In this document: positions 26,299 through 36,150 of the stretch, in pieces
Numbering within the stretch: the first letter of the stretch is position 1
How the letters are laid out: the number at the start of each line of letters is the position of its first letter
DNA from: Nitrospirota bacterium
GTDB taxonomy: Bacteria; Nitrospirota; Thermodesulfovibrionia; Thermodesulfovibrionales; SM23-35
DNA length: 38,348 nt
Reading direction: 5' to 3'
Assembly (NCBI GenBank): GCA_040754395.1
Contig: JBFMCL010000027.1
Location: 1-38,348, forward strand
Made by a program: the position numbers and the translations under genes
The notes under the pieces: generated by a model
Databases searched by the model: none
What the model was told of the DNA's origin: nothing
Seen by the model: only the letters and a program-made list of their open reading frames with translations

Positions 26299-27324
26299 AT
26301 GGCACGTGTTACCGTTAAGTATCTGAACGGAGAAGAGATTACCGGCGAGGTCATGCTGTTCAATGTCAACAAACCCACCTTTCCCCTGCAGGTTGAGGGC
26401 CCGGGCGGAATACCTGAGACAAGGGCAGTGAGGGTCGATGCGGTCAAGATGATCCTGTTTCTCAAAAAAGAGGAGCCCGGTGGTTCCCGTGTGCGAATGG
26501 AAACCATCGACCAATCGATATATGCGGGAACCCTGGCCTTCAGACTCATCGTCGAATTCAGGGACGGTGAAGTTATTCACGGCTCTACTCTTAAATACAG
26601 TCCGAACGATCCCGGCTTTTTCCTGATCCCCCTGAATCCTGCTGACAGGAGCGACCGGATTTATGTCAATGCGCAGTCGGTCAAACATGTAGTAAGCAAG
26701 AGACTCCTCGGAAAGATCCTTGTGGATCAGAACAAGATTACACATGAACAGCTGACTGAATCCCTGAGATACCAGAGAGAAACCAGGGAGAAGAAACTCG
26801 GTACGATTCTGAGGGAAAAGGAGATTATCAGTGAACAACAGCTGCGGGAATCTCTTGATAAACAGAAGGAAAAAAACAAGATGCTCGGAGAAATTTTGCT
26901 TGAAGCAGGATATATTACCGACGAGCAGCTGGATAACGCGCTGCGCATTCAGCAGGAGAACCGGAAGAAAAAACTGGGGCAGGTGCTGGTGGACCTCAAA
27001 TATATCTCCCCGAATGATATCTGTATCGCCCTTGCCACCCAGTTCAAACATCCGTGGATCGACCTTTCCCGTATATCAATCCCTCAGGAGATTGCCACAA
27101 GCATGCCTGAGGCAGTTGTGAAGAAATTCGAAGTGATTCCTGTGGAAAAGAAAGGCACCGACATCCTTGTTGTCGCCACCTCACAACCGCAGGATGCCGA
27201 TCTTAAGGCAGTGTTATCCAAGATCACCTCACTGAATGTTGAAATGGTAATAGCGTTCGAGGGATATATTGAATCTGCCATCCAGACGTTCTTCCCTGCA
27301 AAAGACAGCAATTCTTTGCGCTGA
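26299..27324 (+). CDS. Four-repeat MshEN-like protein with twin N-terminal domains
   Basis: 341 residues, ATG after AAGGAG. Two similar beta-rich units (VTVKYLNGEEITGEV about 4-56; LIVEFRDGEVIHGST about 83-132) precede four tandem 29-30-residue repeats beginning LG at 137, 167, 196 and 226 and ending in L-x-x-Q at 159, 189, 218 and 248. These have the spacing of the c-di-GMP-binding MshEN (GspE N-terminal) motif, e.g. KLGTILREKEIISEQQL. The C-terminus (about 249-341) continues the GspE N-terminal type (IPVEKKGTDILVVATSQPQD). The GspE ATPase domain is absent. It is probably a c-di-GMP receptor linked to pilus or secretion; binding is inferred. Confidence 0.8.
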   Translation: MARVTVKYLNGEEITGEVMLFNVNKPTFPLQVEGPGGIPETRAVRVDAVKMILFLKKEEPGGSRVRMETIDQSIYAGTLAFRLIVEFRDGEVIHGSTLKYSPNDPGFFLIPLNPADRSDRIYVNAQSVKHVVSKRLLGKILVDQNKITHEQLTESLRYQRETREKKLGTILREKEIISEQQLRESLDKQKEKNKMLGEILLEAGYITDEQLDNALRIQQENRKKKLGQVLVDLKYISPNDICIALATQFKHPWIDLSRISIPQEIATSMPEAVVKKFEVIPVEKKGTDILVVATSQPQDADLKAVLSKITSLNVEMVIAFEGYIESAIQTFFPAKDSNSLR

Positions 27325-27328
27325 TCGC

Positions 27329-27387
27329 CTTTTTTCAGTACGCAATACAATACGGAGTATTATTGCCTGCGGTACTCCTGAAAAAAG
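27329..27387. repeat. Inverted repeat with 10-base identical ends
   Basis: CTTTTTTCAG (27329-27338) and its exact complement CTGAAAAAAG (27378-27387) enclose an imperfectly pairing core (TACGCAATAC / GTATTATTGCC...GGTAC). It begins four bases after the stop at 27324. It could stop transcription but has no T-tract after the stem; a decayed mobile element is the other possibility. Confidence 0.6.
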
Positions 27388-27531
27388 ATGGATACCGTGT
27401 TCTCTGAAGATCTGGTCATATGCAGACAGAGGCCTCCGGTCAAATTGAGTTTTGAAAGCCTGATGGTGTAATATTTTTGTATAAAAGAATGATTTTCATG
27501 ATTTGTGCGGTGATTGCAAACTTCCTGTGAA
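27388..27531. other. Intergenic region upstream of the small CELGCF gene
   Basis: 144 bases without a convincing gene. Together with the inverted repeat at 27329-27387 it separates the MshEN-repeat gene from the small-protein/ccsA/hemA/hemC operon. A TATAAAAG-like tract near 27479 may belong to a promoter. I see no riboswitch or strong repeat. Confidence 0.4.
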
Positions 27532-27702
27532 ATGAGAGATAAGATCGCAGAAGAGATAAAGAAGCACGCGGTGGACAACAGGCTTCCCTGTCCTGTTGCC
27601 AGAAAAATCGCTCAGGACCTTGCCGTATCTTACAAAAATGTCGGCAGCGTGGCCGATGAGCTGAGAGTAAAGATCACTGACTGCGAGCTTGGTTGCTTCT
27701 GA
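27532..27702 (+). CDS. Small conserved protein ending in CELGCF
   Basis: 56 residues from the ATG at 27532 (in-frame TTG at 27514 would add six). Two short helical segments and a helix-turn-helix-like layout: RLPCPVARKIAQDLAVSYKNVGSVADEL, then KITDCELGCF. I recognise the CPVARKIA...C-LGCF pattern from small proteins of anaerobes, without known function; the three cysteines may bind metal. The stop overlaps the start of ccsA (TGATG), so it is translationally coupled to cytochrome c assembly. No clear RBS. Confidence 0.7.
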   Translation: MRDKIAEEIKKHAVDNRLPCPVARKIAQDLAVSYKNVGSVADELRVKITDCELGCF

Positions 27703-28517
27703 TGGGAGTGATACTCTTTGAACTTGCACTTACGCTGTATTTTGCCGCGACCATTATCAGTATCACGGAACTTTTCAAAGAGTCCAGAATAACCGCGAGA
27801 ATTACGATTGCAGCAGCAGTGATCGGTTTCGTGATCCACACCGCGAGTATTGTTTCCCGGTATCTCACCGCAGGACATCTTCCCATTACAAACCCCCATG
27901 AAGCGACATCGTTTTTCAGCTGGTGCATAGTCCTAATCTTTTTTATTCTCCAGACCAGATATAAAATCGGCCTCCTGCCGTCATTCATCATGCCTATTGT
28001 GTTCATCCTGATGCTTATATCCTCGATGCTTTCAAGAGAGGTAAAACCCCTGACCCCGGTGCTGCAGAGCTACTGGCTTGGCATACATACTGTTTTTGCG
28101 TTTCTCGGGAATGCGGCTTTCGCGATGGCATTCGGCATCGGATGCATGTACCTTGTGCAGGAACATTATGTGAAATCAAAGCAGCTCGGCGGCCTCTTCG
28201 GGAGATTGCCAAGCCTTCAGACACTTGATGAGGTGAATTACCGCCTGATTAGCTTTGGGATCCCCCTTTTCACCCTGGCGATCATCACAGGTGCCTTCTG
28301 GGCCGAGACTGCCTGGGGGAGATTCTGGAACTGGGACCCGAGAGAGACCTGGTCACTGATCACATGGTTTATTTATGCAATCATCCTTCATGCACGTCTC
28401 GTCTTAGGATGGAGAGGCAAAAGGGCTGCCATCCTGTCGATGATCGGCTTTCTGACGATCATGATCGCGTTTTTTGGTATCAAACTGCTCCAGAAAGGTC
28501 TTCATGTCTTTCTATGA
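27702..28517 (+). CDS. ccsA: Cytochrome c biogenesis protein CcsA (system II)
   Basis: 271 residues from the ATG at 27702, which overlaps the previous stop; a TTG at 27693 is possible. About eight membrane helices. The WWD haem-binding motif WGRFWNWDPRETWSLITW is at 205-222, flanked by likely haem-ligand histidines H129 and H230. CcsA with CcsB exports haem and attaches it to apocytochrome c; databases also call this family CcsB or ResC. The usual partner (CcsB/ResB) is not next to it. Its stop overlaps the hemA start (ATGA). Confidence 0.92.
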   Translation: MGVILFELALTLYFAATIISITELFKESRITARITIAAAVIGFVIHTASIVSRYLTAGHLPITNPHEATSFFSWCIVLIFFILQTRYKIGLLPSFIMPIVFILMLISSMLSREVKPLTPVLQSYWLGIHTVFAFLGNAAFAMAFGIGCMYLVQEHYVKSKQLGGLFGRLPSLQTLDEVNYRLISFGIPLFTLAIITGAFWAETAWGRFWNWDPRETWSLITWFIYAIILHARLVLGWRGKRAAILSMIGFLTIMIAFFGIKLLQKGLHVFL

Positions 28518-29788
28518 AAATATTTGTCGTAGGACTGAATCATAAAGTCGCTGATGTTGAGGTCAGGGAGAAACTGGCATTCAACGGTCCCAAACTGGAA
28601 GAAGGACTTCTGCGTTTCAGGGAGCTCCCTGAAATACGTGAAGCGATCATCCTGTCCACCTGCAACAGGGTGGAACTTTACGCAAACGTGACTGACCCTG
28701 CACAGGCCTCCGTATCTGTCAGGACATTCCTTTCCGAATTCCACGGCATACAGAGGAATTCGCTTGAACATTCCCTGTATATCTACGACGATATCGATGC
28801 GGTAAGGCATATCTTCAGGGTCGCGTCAAGCCTTGATTCCATGGTGGTCGGCGAGCCGCAGATCCTCGGTCAGCTGAAAGATGCCTTTGATCTTGCGCTT
28901 TCCAAAAAGACGACCGGTATCCTGCTGAACAAGCTGATGAAAAAAGCGATATCTGTTGCAAAACGGGTGAGAACAGAGACAAAAATCGCGGAAAATGCTG
29001 TTTCGATCAGTTTCGCTGCGGTCGAACTCGCAAAAAAAATATTCACTGACCTTTCAAAAAGGGTCTTCATGCTGCTCGGGGCCGGCGAAATGGCGGAACT
29101 GGCTGCAAAACACCTGATCAGCAGCGGTGTCAGAGAGGTCCTCGTCTCCAACAGGACGTTTGAACGTGCCTGTGAACTGGCGGAGGAATTTCATGGGAGG
29201 CCGGTGAAATTCGAGGAATTCATCCAGGAGATGGTCCGGACCGATATTGTCATCTGCTCGACCGGCGCGCCGCACTATATTCTTACCAAATCCCAAATGC
29301 AGAAGGTCATGAAGGAGAGAAAGCAGCGGCAGGTGTTTTTGATCGATATCTCGGTACCAAGAAATATCGATCCCGCGATAAATGAGCTGGATAATGTCTA
29401 CCTCTATAATGTCGATGACCTTCAGGGAGTTGTTGACGCGAACATGTTCGAGAGGCAGAAAGAAGCGGAAAAGGCTGAAAACATTATTGCGGAAGAGATT
29501 ATGACCTTTCTCAAGTGGCTTGTCTCACTTGATTCTGTCCCGACTATTGTTGCGTTGCGTGAGAAGGCTGAAGAGGTGAGGAAGGAAGAGCTTGAGAGGC
29601 TTTTCCATAAGATTGAGGGAATCGGGGAAAAGGAAAAGGAGGCCATTGAATATATGGCCACCGCCATTATGAACAAGCTTATCCACCCGCCTACCGCAGC
29701 GCTGAAGGAGGATTCGGAGAACAAGGATATCCTGGTCGCTACAATCAAGAGACTTTACGGGATCGAAGAGGAGAAGAATGGGGACTAA
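28514..29788 (+). CDS. hemA: Glutamyl-tRNA reductase
   Basis: 424 residues from the ATG at 28514; the frame is open upstream within ccsA, but [11 protein letters not shown] is the family N-terminus. It reduces glutamyl-tRNA to glutamate-1-semialdehyde, the first committed step of tetrapyrrole synthesis in the C5 pathway. Catalytic Cys50 in [11 protein letters not shown], the [10 protein letters not shown] block, an NADPH-binding [15 protein letters not shown], and a C-terminal dimerisation helix region. Operon with ccsA upstream and hemC downstream, so haem supply and cytochrome assembly are co-ordinated. Confidence 0.97.
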   Translation: MKIFVVGLNHKVADVEVREKLAFNGPKLEEGLLRFRELPEIREAIILSTCNRVELYANVTDPAQASVSVRTFLSEFHGIQRNSLEHSLYIYDDIDAVRHIFRVASSLDSMVVGEPQILGQLKDAFDLALSKKTTGILLNKLMKKAISVAKRVRTETKIAENAVSISFAAVELAKKIFTDLSKRVFMLLGAGEMAELAAKHLISSGVREVLVSNRTFERACELAEEFHGRPVKFEEFIQEMVRTDIVICSTGAPHYILTKSQMQKVMKERKQRQVFLIDISVPRNIDPAINELDNVYLYNVDDLQGVVDANMFERQKEAEKAENIIAEEIMTFLKWLVSLDSVPTIVALREKAEEVRKEELERLFHKIEGIGEKEKEAIEYMATAIMNKLIHPPTAALKEDSENKDILVATIKRLYGIEEEKNGD

Positions 29789-30794
29789 GAAAATATCCAT
29801 TGGCACAAGGGGAAGCAAACTCGCAGTATGGCAGGCGGAATTCGTGAAAGCGGAGTTGCAGAAGCTGAGTCCGGGCCTTGAGATTGAGCTGAACAGGATA
29901 AAGACGACAGGAGATAAAATCCTTGATGTGCCTCTTGCACAGGTCGGGGGGAAAGGGCTTTTTGTGAAGGAAATAGAAGAGGCCCTCCTGCGGCAGGAGG
30001 CTGATATCGCAGTGCACAGCATGAAAGACGTCCCGACGGAATTTCCCGAAGGACTGCATCTGGCGGTCATCTGTGCAAGAGAAGACCCGAGAGACGCGCT
30101 CATAGTCGGCCAGAAATCAATTTCCTCCTTGTCCGCGTTTTCTCAGGGGGAACAGGGGGAAAATGCCAGATCATTAATATATACCCTTCCACAAGGGGCA
30201 AGGGTCGGTACCAGCAGCCTCAGGCGGGCATGCCAGCTGCTCAGCATACGTCCTGACCTGCGCATCGGGCAGCTCCGGGGAAACCTCGATACGAGGCTTC
30301 GCAAACTGGATGAAGGGCAGTTCGATGCCATCATTCTTGCTGCTGCCGGTGTAATACGACTTGGCCTGCAGCATCGTATTGCCGAAATCCTCCCGTTTAA
30401 GGTGAGCCTGCCTGCGATAGGGCAGGGTGCTGTCGGAATTGAATGCAGGACTGATGACACCTTCATCCACACCCTCATAATGCCCCTGAACCATTCTGAA
30501 ACGGATATCTGTGTAAGGGCTGAAAGGGCTTTCCTGCAAAGACTGGAAGGCGGATGCCAGGTTCCTATTGCGGCACATGCACGGATGATTGACGGAGCAA
30601 TCATTATGGACGGGCTTGTCGGAAGCGTCAGCGGGGACAGGATTATAAGTGGACGCAGCAAGGGAATCCCCGGGGAGGAAGAGTCTATGGGAATCTTGCT
30701 TGCAGAGGAGATTCTTTCAAAAGGTGCAAAGGAAATCCTGGATGAGGTGTATCGCAGAAACCTGCCGGTTATAGACAGGGAAACAGGGGGCTAG
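29778..30794 (+). CDS. hemC: Porphobilinogen deaminase
   Basis: 338 residues; ATG 29778 lies within the end of hemA (11-base overlap) after GAGGAGAAG. It condenses four porphobilinogens to hydroxymethylbilane. Conserved blocks [30 protein letters not shown], and the dipyrromethane cofactor Cys260 in [12 protein letters not shown]. Relative to E. coli HemC there is an insertion of about 15 residues at 113-135 ([20 protein letters not shown]). The stop codon shares the tetranucleotide CTAG with the stop of the convergent DksA-like gene. Confidence 0.96.
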   Translation: MGTKKISIGTRGSKLAVWQAEFVKAELQKLSPGLEIELNRIKTTGDKILDVPLAQVGGKGLFVKEIEEALLRQEADIAVHSMKDVPTEFPEGLHLAVICAREDPRDALIVGQKSISSLSAFSQGEQGENARSLIYTLPQGARVGTSSLRRACQLLSIRPDLRIGQLRGNLDTRLRKLDEGQFDAIILAAAGVIRLGLQHRIAEILPFKVSLPAIGQGAVGIECRTDDTFIHTLIMPLNHSETDICVRAERAFLQRLEGGCQVPIAAHARMIDGAIIMDGLVGSVSGDRIISGRSKGIPGEEESMGILLAEEILSKGAKEILDEVYRRNLPVIDRETGG

Positions 30795-31495
30795 CCGATC
30801 AGGCCTTCCCGTCTTTCCATTTCTTCCAGCTTCTCCCGCTTTTCCTGACAATCGATGCAGTAAATCGCGAAGGGAAGGATTTTGAGCCGCGCCTCGCTTA
30901 TCTCTTCTCCGCAGTCTTCACAGCTTCCATAGGTCCCTTCATTGAGCTTGCGCAGCGCCTCGTCTATTTTCAGGAGGGTTTCCCTGTGACTGCTGAGATG
31001 CCTGAAGCTGATATCCTCGGACAGATCGACAATCGACCAGTCACCGTCGTCGAGGGCTGTGTCTACCAGTTGTCTTGTCTCTCCCTTTATGTATTTTGAT
31101 ATCTCGTTCTTTACCTCTTTGAACAGCTCCTGCTTCTTTGCGATAAGCAACCTTTTGAGCGCACGATTTCTCTCTTCCTCTGTGACCGCACCCATAGGCT
31201 GCATAATGCTGCGCTGTCTGACGGCCTTTTGTGCTTTTGCAGCAGTGCCTTTCCTTTTGGAAGGAACGGATTTCCCTGTCCGGGTTTTCGCAGGAGGCGC
31301 TTTGCTTGTTCCGGCAGACGCTGTTTTCTTCTTTGCCGGAGCCTTCTTCGGGGCCGGTTTTACGGCAACGTGCTTTCTTTTTCCTGAGGGAGCAGAGGGT
31401 TTCTCTGCAGGGGGCTTGGCTGTTTTTGCCGCGGTCTTTTTTTCTTTCCTGCCGCTTTTCTGCACAGTCTTCGTTTTTGTCTTTTTGGTTGCCAT
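30791..31495 (-). CDS. DksA/TraR-like protein with Lys/Ala/Pro-rich tail
   Basis: 234 residues. Residues 1-100 are low-complexity, rich in Lys, Ala and Pro ([27 protein letters not shown]), resembling histone H1-like tails and probably able to bind nucleic acid. Residues 105-234 are DksA/TraR-like: a coiled-coil hairpin ([17 protein letters not shown] onward) and a zinc finger with C192/C195 and C213/C216. DksA binds RNA polymerase in the stringent response; whether this one does is unknown, and the acidic hairpin-tip residues need comparison. ATG 31495 overlaps the stop of the preceding small gene (TAATG). Last in the ribosomal protein operon. Confidence 0.85.
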   Translation of the reverse strand: MATKKTKTKTVQKSGRKEKKTAAKTAKPPAEKPSAPSGKRKHVAVKPAPKKAPAKKKTASAGTSKAPPAKTRTGKSVPSKRKGTAAKAQKAVRQRSIMQPMGAVTEEERNRALKRLLIAKKQELFKEVKNEISKYIKGETRQLVDTALDDGDWSIVDLSEDISFRHLSSHRETLLKIDEALRKLNEGTYGSCEDCGEEISEARLKILPFAIYCIDCQEKREKLEEMERREGLIG

Positions 31496-31647
31496 TATTC
31501 TGTTTCCTTCTGCTCTTCCTGAGGTTTCTCTTCTTCCCTGAATACCTCGATAATGCTTCTGACCGTGATCCCTGCGGAAAGAAGCGCCTTCTTGATATCC
31601 GTGAGCTTTGCGTCTGTCACTTTCAGCATGAAATTGCTGTGTACCAT
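31495..31647 (-). CDS. Small coupled protein between frr and the dksA-like gene
   Basis: 50 residues, shorter than a usual ORF cut-off: MVHSNFMLKVTDAKLTDIKK, then ALLSAGITVRSIIEVFREEE and a Glu/Gln/Lys-rich end. It starts one base after the frr stop (TGA-G-ATG) and ends on TAATG shared with the next ATG, so it is placed exactly like a translationally coupled gene. GGAAG in the end of frr can serve as RBS. The alternation of strand and helix suggests a small alpha/beta fold. I know no family. Confidence 0.65.
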   Translation of the reverse strand: MVHSNFMLKVTDAKLTDIKKALLSAGITVRSIIEVFREEEKPQEEQKETE

Positions 31648-31648
31648 C

Positions 31649-33522
<1,874 letters not shown>

Positions 33523-33526
<4 letters not shown>

Positions 33527-34284
33527 TCTGTCACCCCTGCTTCTTCCTGCCGGATTTTTTCCGCGATCTCGGGGGTCTCCGCCTGTTCAGCCACAGTTTT
33601 TGATAAGGTCTCTTTTCCTTCCACGATCGCATCTGCAATCTTCGAGGTGATGAGTTTTATCGCCCGGATCGCATCATCATTGCCGGGGATGACATAATCG
33701 ATTTCATCAGGATCGCAGTTCGTATCAACGATCGCGACGATGGGCACAGAGAGTTTTTTTGCTTCCGCTACGGCTATCCTTTCTTTTTTCGGGTCAACGA
33801 TGAACAGTGCGCCGGGAAAACTCGTCATGTCCTTGATCCCGGAAAGGTTTCTTTCAAGCTTGAAGCGCTCTTTTTCGAGGGCAGAAACCTCTTTTTTCGG
33901 GAGCAGATCCATTGTTCCGTCCTGCTTCATCGTCTCGATCTTTTTCAGTTTTTCTATGCTCTTTTTTATCGTGGTGAAATTCGTCAGCATCCCGCCGAGC
34001 CACCGCTGGTTCACATAGAACGCACCGGCCCTCTGGGCCTCTTCCCTGATCGCATCCTGTGACTGTTTTTTCGTGCCGACAAACAGCACCGGTGAACCGG
34101 ACATCGAAATGCGTTTCACGAAATTATAGGCATCCTCAAGCCCCCTGACAGTCTTCTGCAGGTCGATGATGTAAATGCCGTTTCTTTCGCCGAAGATGTA
34201 TTTTTTCATCTTCGGATGCCACCGTTTTACCTGATGGCCAAAGTGTACCCCTGCTTCAAGCAGTTCCTTCATTGCAGCTACCAT
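33523..34284 (-). CDS. rpsB: Ribosomal protein S2
   Basis: 253 residues from the ATG at 34284, preceded by GGAGGAG. S2 signature blocks: [46 protein letters not shown], and [21 protein letters not shown]. First gene of a classic S2-Ts-UMP kinase-RRF operon, here extended by two more genes. The leader carries a 9-bp hairpin (34366-34391). Confidence 0.97.
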
Positions 34285-34365
34285 ATTCTTTGCTCCTCCT
34301 GTCTCTTCCCTCTGTTTACTCGAGCGTTCGCCATGCCGGCGCACAGAGGCAGAATGATGTATTTT

Positions 34366-34391
34366 CTGAAAGAAACAAGCCGTTCTTTCAG
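34366..34391. repeat. Hairpin in the rpsB leader
   Basis: CTGAAAGAA (34366-34374) and TTCTTTCAG (34383-34391) pair perfectly around an 8-base loop. It lies about 80 bases before the rpsB start on the minus strand. It could be a leader structure for ribosomal autoregulation; the sequence does not prove it. No T-tract. Confidence 0.5.
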
Positions 34392-34477
34392 GAAGTCAAG
34401 AGTAACATAATAATAGCTGATTTTGCAAGGGGATAGGTGGTACAATCGTATAGTTTACAGGACCGGTGGAGCCTGAT

Positions 34478-34570
34478 ATGCTCTTGTCCGTTCCCGACTG
34501 GCATGCGAAGAAATTGAGGGAACATTTATCAGAATTCCACAATGAGGATTGGAATGAGGAGGCATTATGA
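34478..34570 (+). CDS. Possible 30-residue leader ORF before purB
   Basis: MLLSVPDWHAKKLREHLSEF followed by HNEDWNEEAL, 30 codons and TGA. A good GGTGGAG RBS stands six bases upstream, and the stop overlaps the purB ATG (ATGA). The placement is what a translationally coupled leader would have, but it may be fortuitous since the purB RBS (GAGGAGG) lies inside it. No family recognised. Confidence 0.4.
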   Translation: MLLSVPDWHAKKLREHLSEFHNEDWNEEAL

Positions 34571-35862
34571 TAGCACGCTATACACGCCCTGAAATGGGGA
34601 GACTGTGGGAGGTGGAGAACAAATACCAAAAATGGCTCGATGTTGAGATCGCGGCATGCGAGGCATGGGCAGAGCTTGGCGAGATACCCCGCGATGCCCT
34701 TAAGGCTATCAGGCAGAAGGCAGGGTTCGACATCAGGCGGATTGATGAGATTGAGAAGGTGGTCAAGCATGATGTCATTGCGTTCCTCACCTCAGTGGCC
34801 CAGAGCCTCGGCCCGGAATCACGGTTCATCCATAAGGGATTAACCTCTTCAGATATCCTTGACACGGCACTTGCCATTCTCATGAGGGAAGCAGCGGACA
34901 TTATCATTAAGGACATCAGGCTGCTCATGGAAGTGATGAAGAAACAGGCCTTCAGGTACAGGGACGTGCCGATGATCGGAAGAAGCCACGGTGTCCATGC
35001 GGAGCCCATGACATTCGGGCTCAAGTTCGCCCTCTGGTACAGCGACATGAACAGGAACCTCTCGAGGATGAAAAAAGCCAGAGAGATGATCAGCACCGGC
35101 AAGCTCTCGGGCGCGGTCGGGACCTTTTCGAATATCCCGCCTGCGGTCGAAGAGAAAGTCTGCAAAAGGCTTGGCCTGAAACCCGAACCGGTCGCAACGC
35201 AGGTTGTGCAGCGTGACAGGCATGCGGAATACCTCACGACGCTTGCCCTGATCGCAGCCTCGGTGGAGAAGATAGCTGTCGAGATACGGCATCTGCAGAG
35301 GTCTGAGGTGCTCGAGGCAGAAGAGCCGTTCATGGCCGGCCAGAAGGGTTCTTCCGCAATGCCCCATAAGCGGAACCCGATCGGGTGTGAAAACCTTTCG
35401 GGTCTCGCAAGGGTTGTGCGGTCGAATGCGCTGGCAGCACTCGAAAATATCGCTTTGTGGCATGAGCGGGATATTTCCCATTCTTCCGTCGAACGGATCA
35501 TCATACCGGACAGTACGATACTCGTGGACTACATGCTGGACAGGATACGAGGAATCCTGGAGAGACTGCATGTGTATCCGAAAAAGATGAAGGAAAATAT
35601 GGCTGCAAGCTACGGGCTCTTCAATTCCCAGCGGGTGATGCTCGCCCTTATCGATAAGGGGATGAGCCGCGAATACGCCTATGAGATTGTCCAGAGAAAT
35701 GCGATGAAGAGCTGGAAGACGGGGGCCACGTTCAGAGATCTGTTACTGAAGGATAAAGAGGTGAGAAGGCATCTCGGGACAGGTGAGATCAGGGGAATTT
35801 TTGACCTTGCATATTACCTCAAGCATACGGAATATATTTTCCAGAGGGTATTCGGGAAATAA
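34567..35862 (+). CDS. purB: Adenylosuccinate lyase
   Basis: 431 residues, family length. It removes fumarate from SAICAR and from adenylosuccinate in purine synthesis. The fumarase/lyase signature GSSAMPHKRNP is at 261-271, with the earlier blocks HDVIAFLTSVAQ, HKGLTSSDILDTA and GRSHGVHAEPMTFG. The ATG follows GAGGAGG. It is followed by 288 bases before the next clear gene. Confidence 0.97.
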   Translation: MIARYTRPEMGRLWEVENKYQKWLDVEIAACEAWAELGEIPRDALKAIRQKAGFDIRRIDEIEKVVKHDVIAFLTSVAQSLGPESRFIHKGLTSSDILDTALAILMREAADIIIKDIRLLMEVMKKQAFRYRDVPMIGRSHGVHAEPMTFGLKFALWYSDMNRNLSRMKKAREMISTGKLSGAVGTFSNIPPAVEEKVCKRLGLKPEPVATQVVQRDRHAEYLTTLALIAASVEKIAVEIRHLQRSEVLEAEEPFMAGQKGSSAMPHKRNPIGCENLSGLARVVRSNALAALENIALWHERDISHSSVERIIIPDSTILVDYMLDRIRGILERLHVYPKKMKENMAASYGLFNSQRVMLALIDKGMSREYAYEIVQRNAMKSWKTGATFRDLLLKDKEVRRHLGTGEIRGIFDLAYYLKHTEYIFQRVFGK

Positions 35863-35987
35863 GCGTTTTATCTTCAGGGATTCGCGGATGTCTTCTCTTT
35901 TGCGGCAGATTCTGCAAAGATTTTCATCGCAATAAAGGGGGGAAAATGTGGAGATAACAAAGTTAACAGCACTTTGGCTGGGAGGTT

Positions 35988-36086
35988 ATGATAAACGGCC
36001 TTATTATTCCCTTTTGGATAAGCGTTCCCGGTTTTTTGGTTATGGCAGGACTTGCGCTGATGCTATGGCGAGAATCCCGGAAATAA
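35988..36086 (+). CDS. Possible 32-residue single-helix membrane protein
   Basis: MINGLIIPFWISVPGFLVMA continues as GLALMLWRESRK: one membrane helix and a positive tail, the usual look of a membrane microprotein. GGGAGG precedes the ATG with only two bases between, which is short. A different frame opens at GTG 35948 (68 codons to 36154) after AAAGGGGGG; it has a good RBS but no protein-like features. The choice between them, or neither, is open. Otherwise 35863-36150 holds no gene I can support. Confidence 0.35.
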   Translation: MINGLIIPFWISVPGFLVMAGLALMLWRESRK

Positions 36087-36150
36087 ACACTATGTTCGCG
36101 TTCATGCGTACGATGCTCTTTTTTGAAAAGCACTTCTGGAGCTTTACGCT

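Noticed and set aside
26178-26549. N-terminal extension of mlaE in the open frame
   Set aside because: It would run into the neighbouring divergent gene and has no homology-like features; a GTG with RBS at 26177 gives the usual MlaE length.
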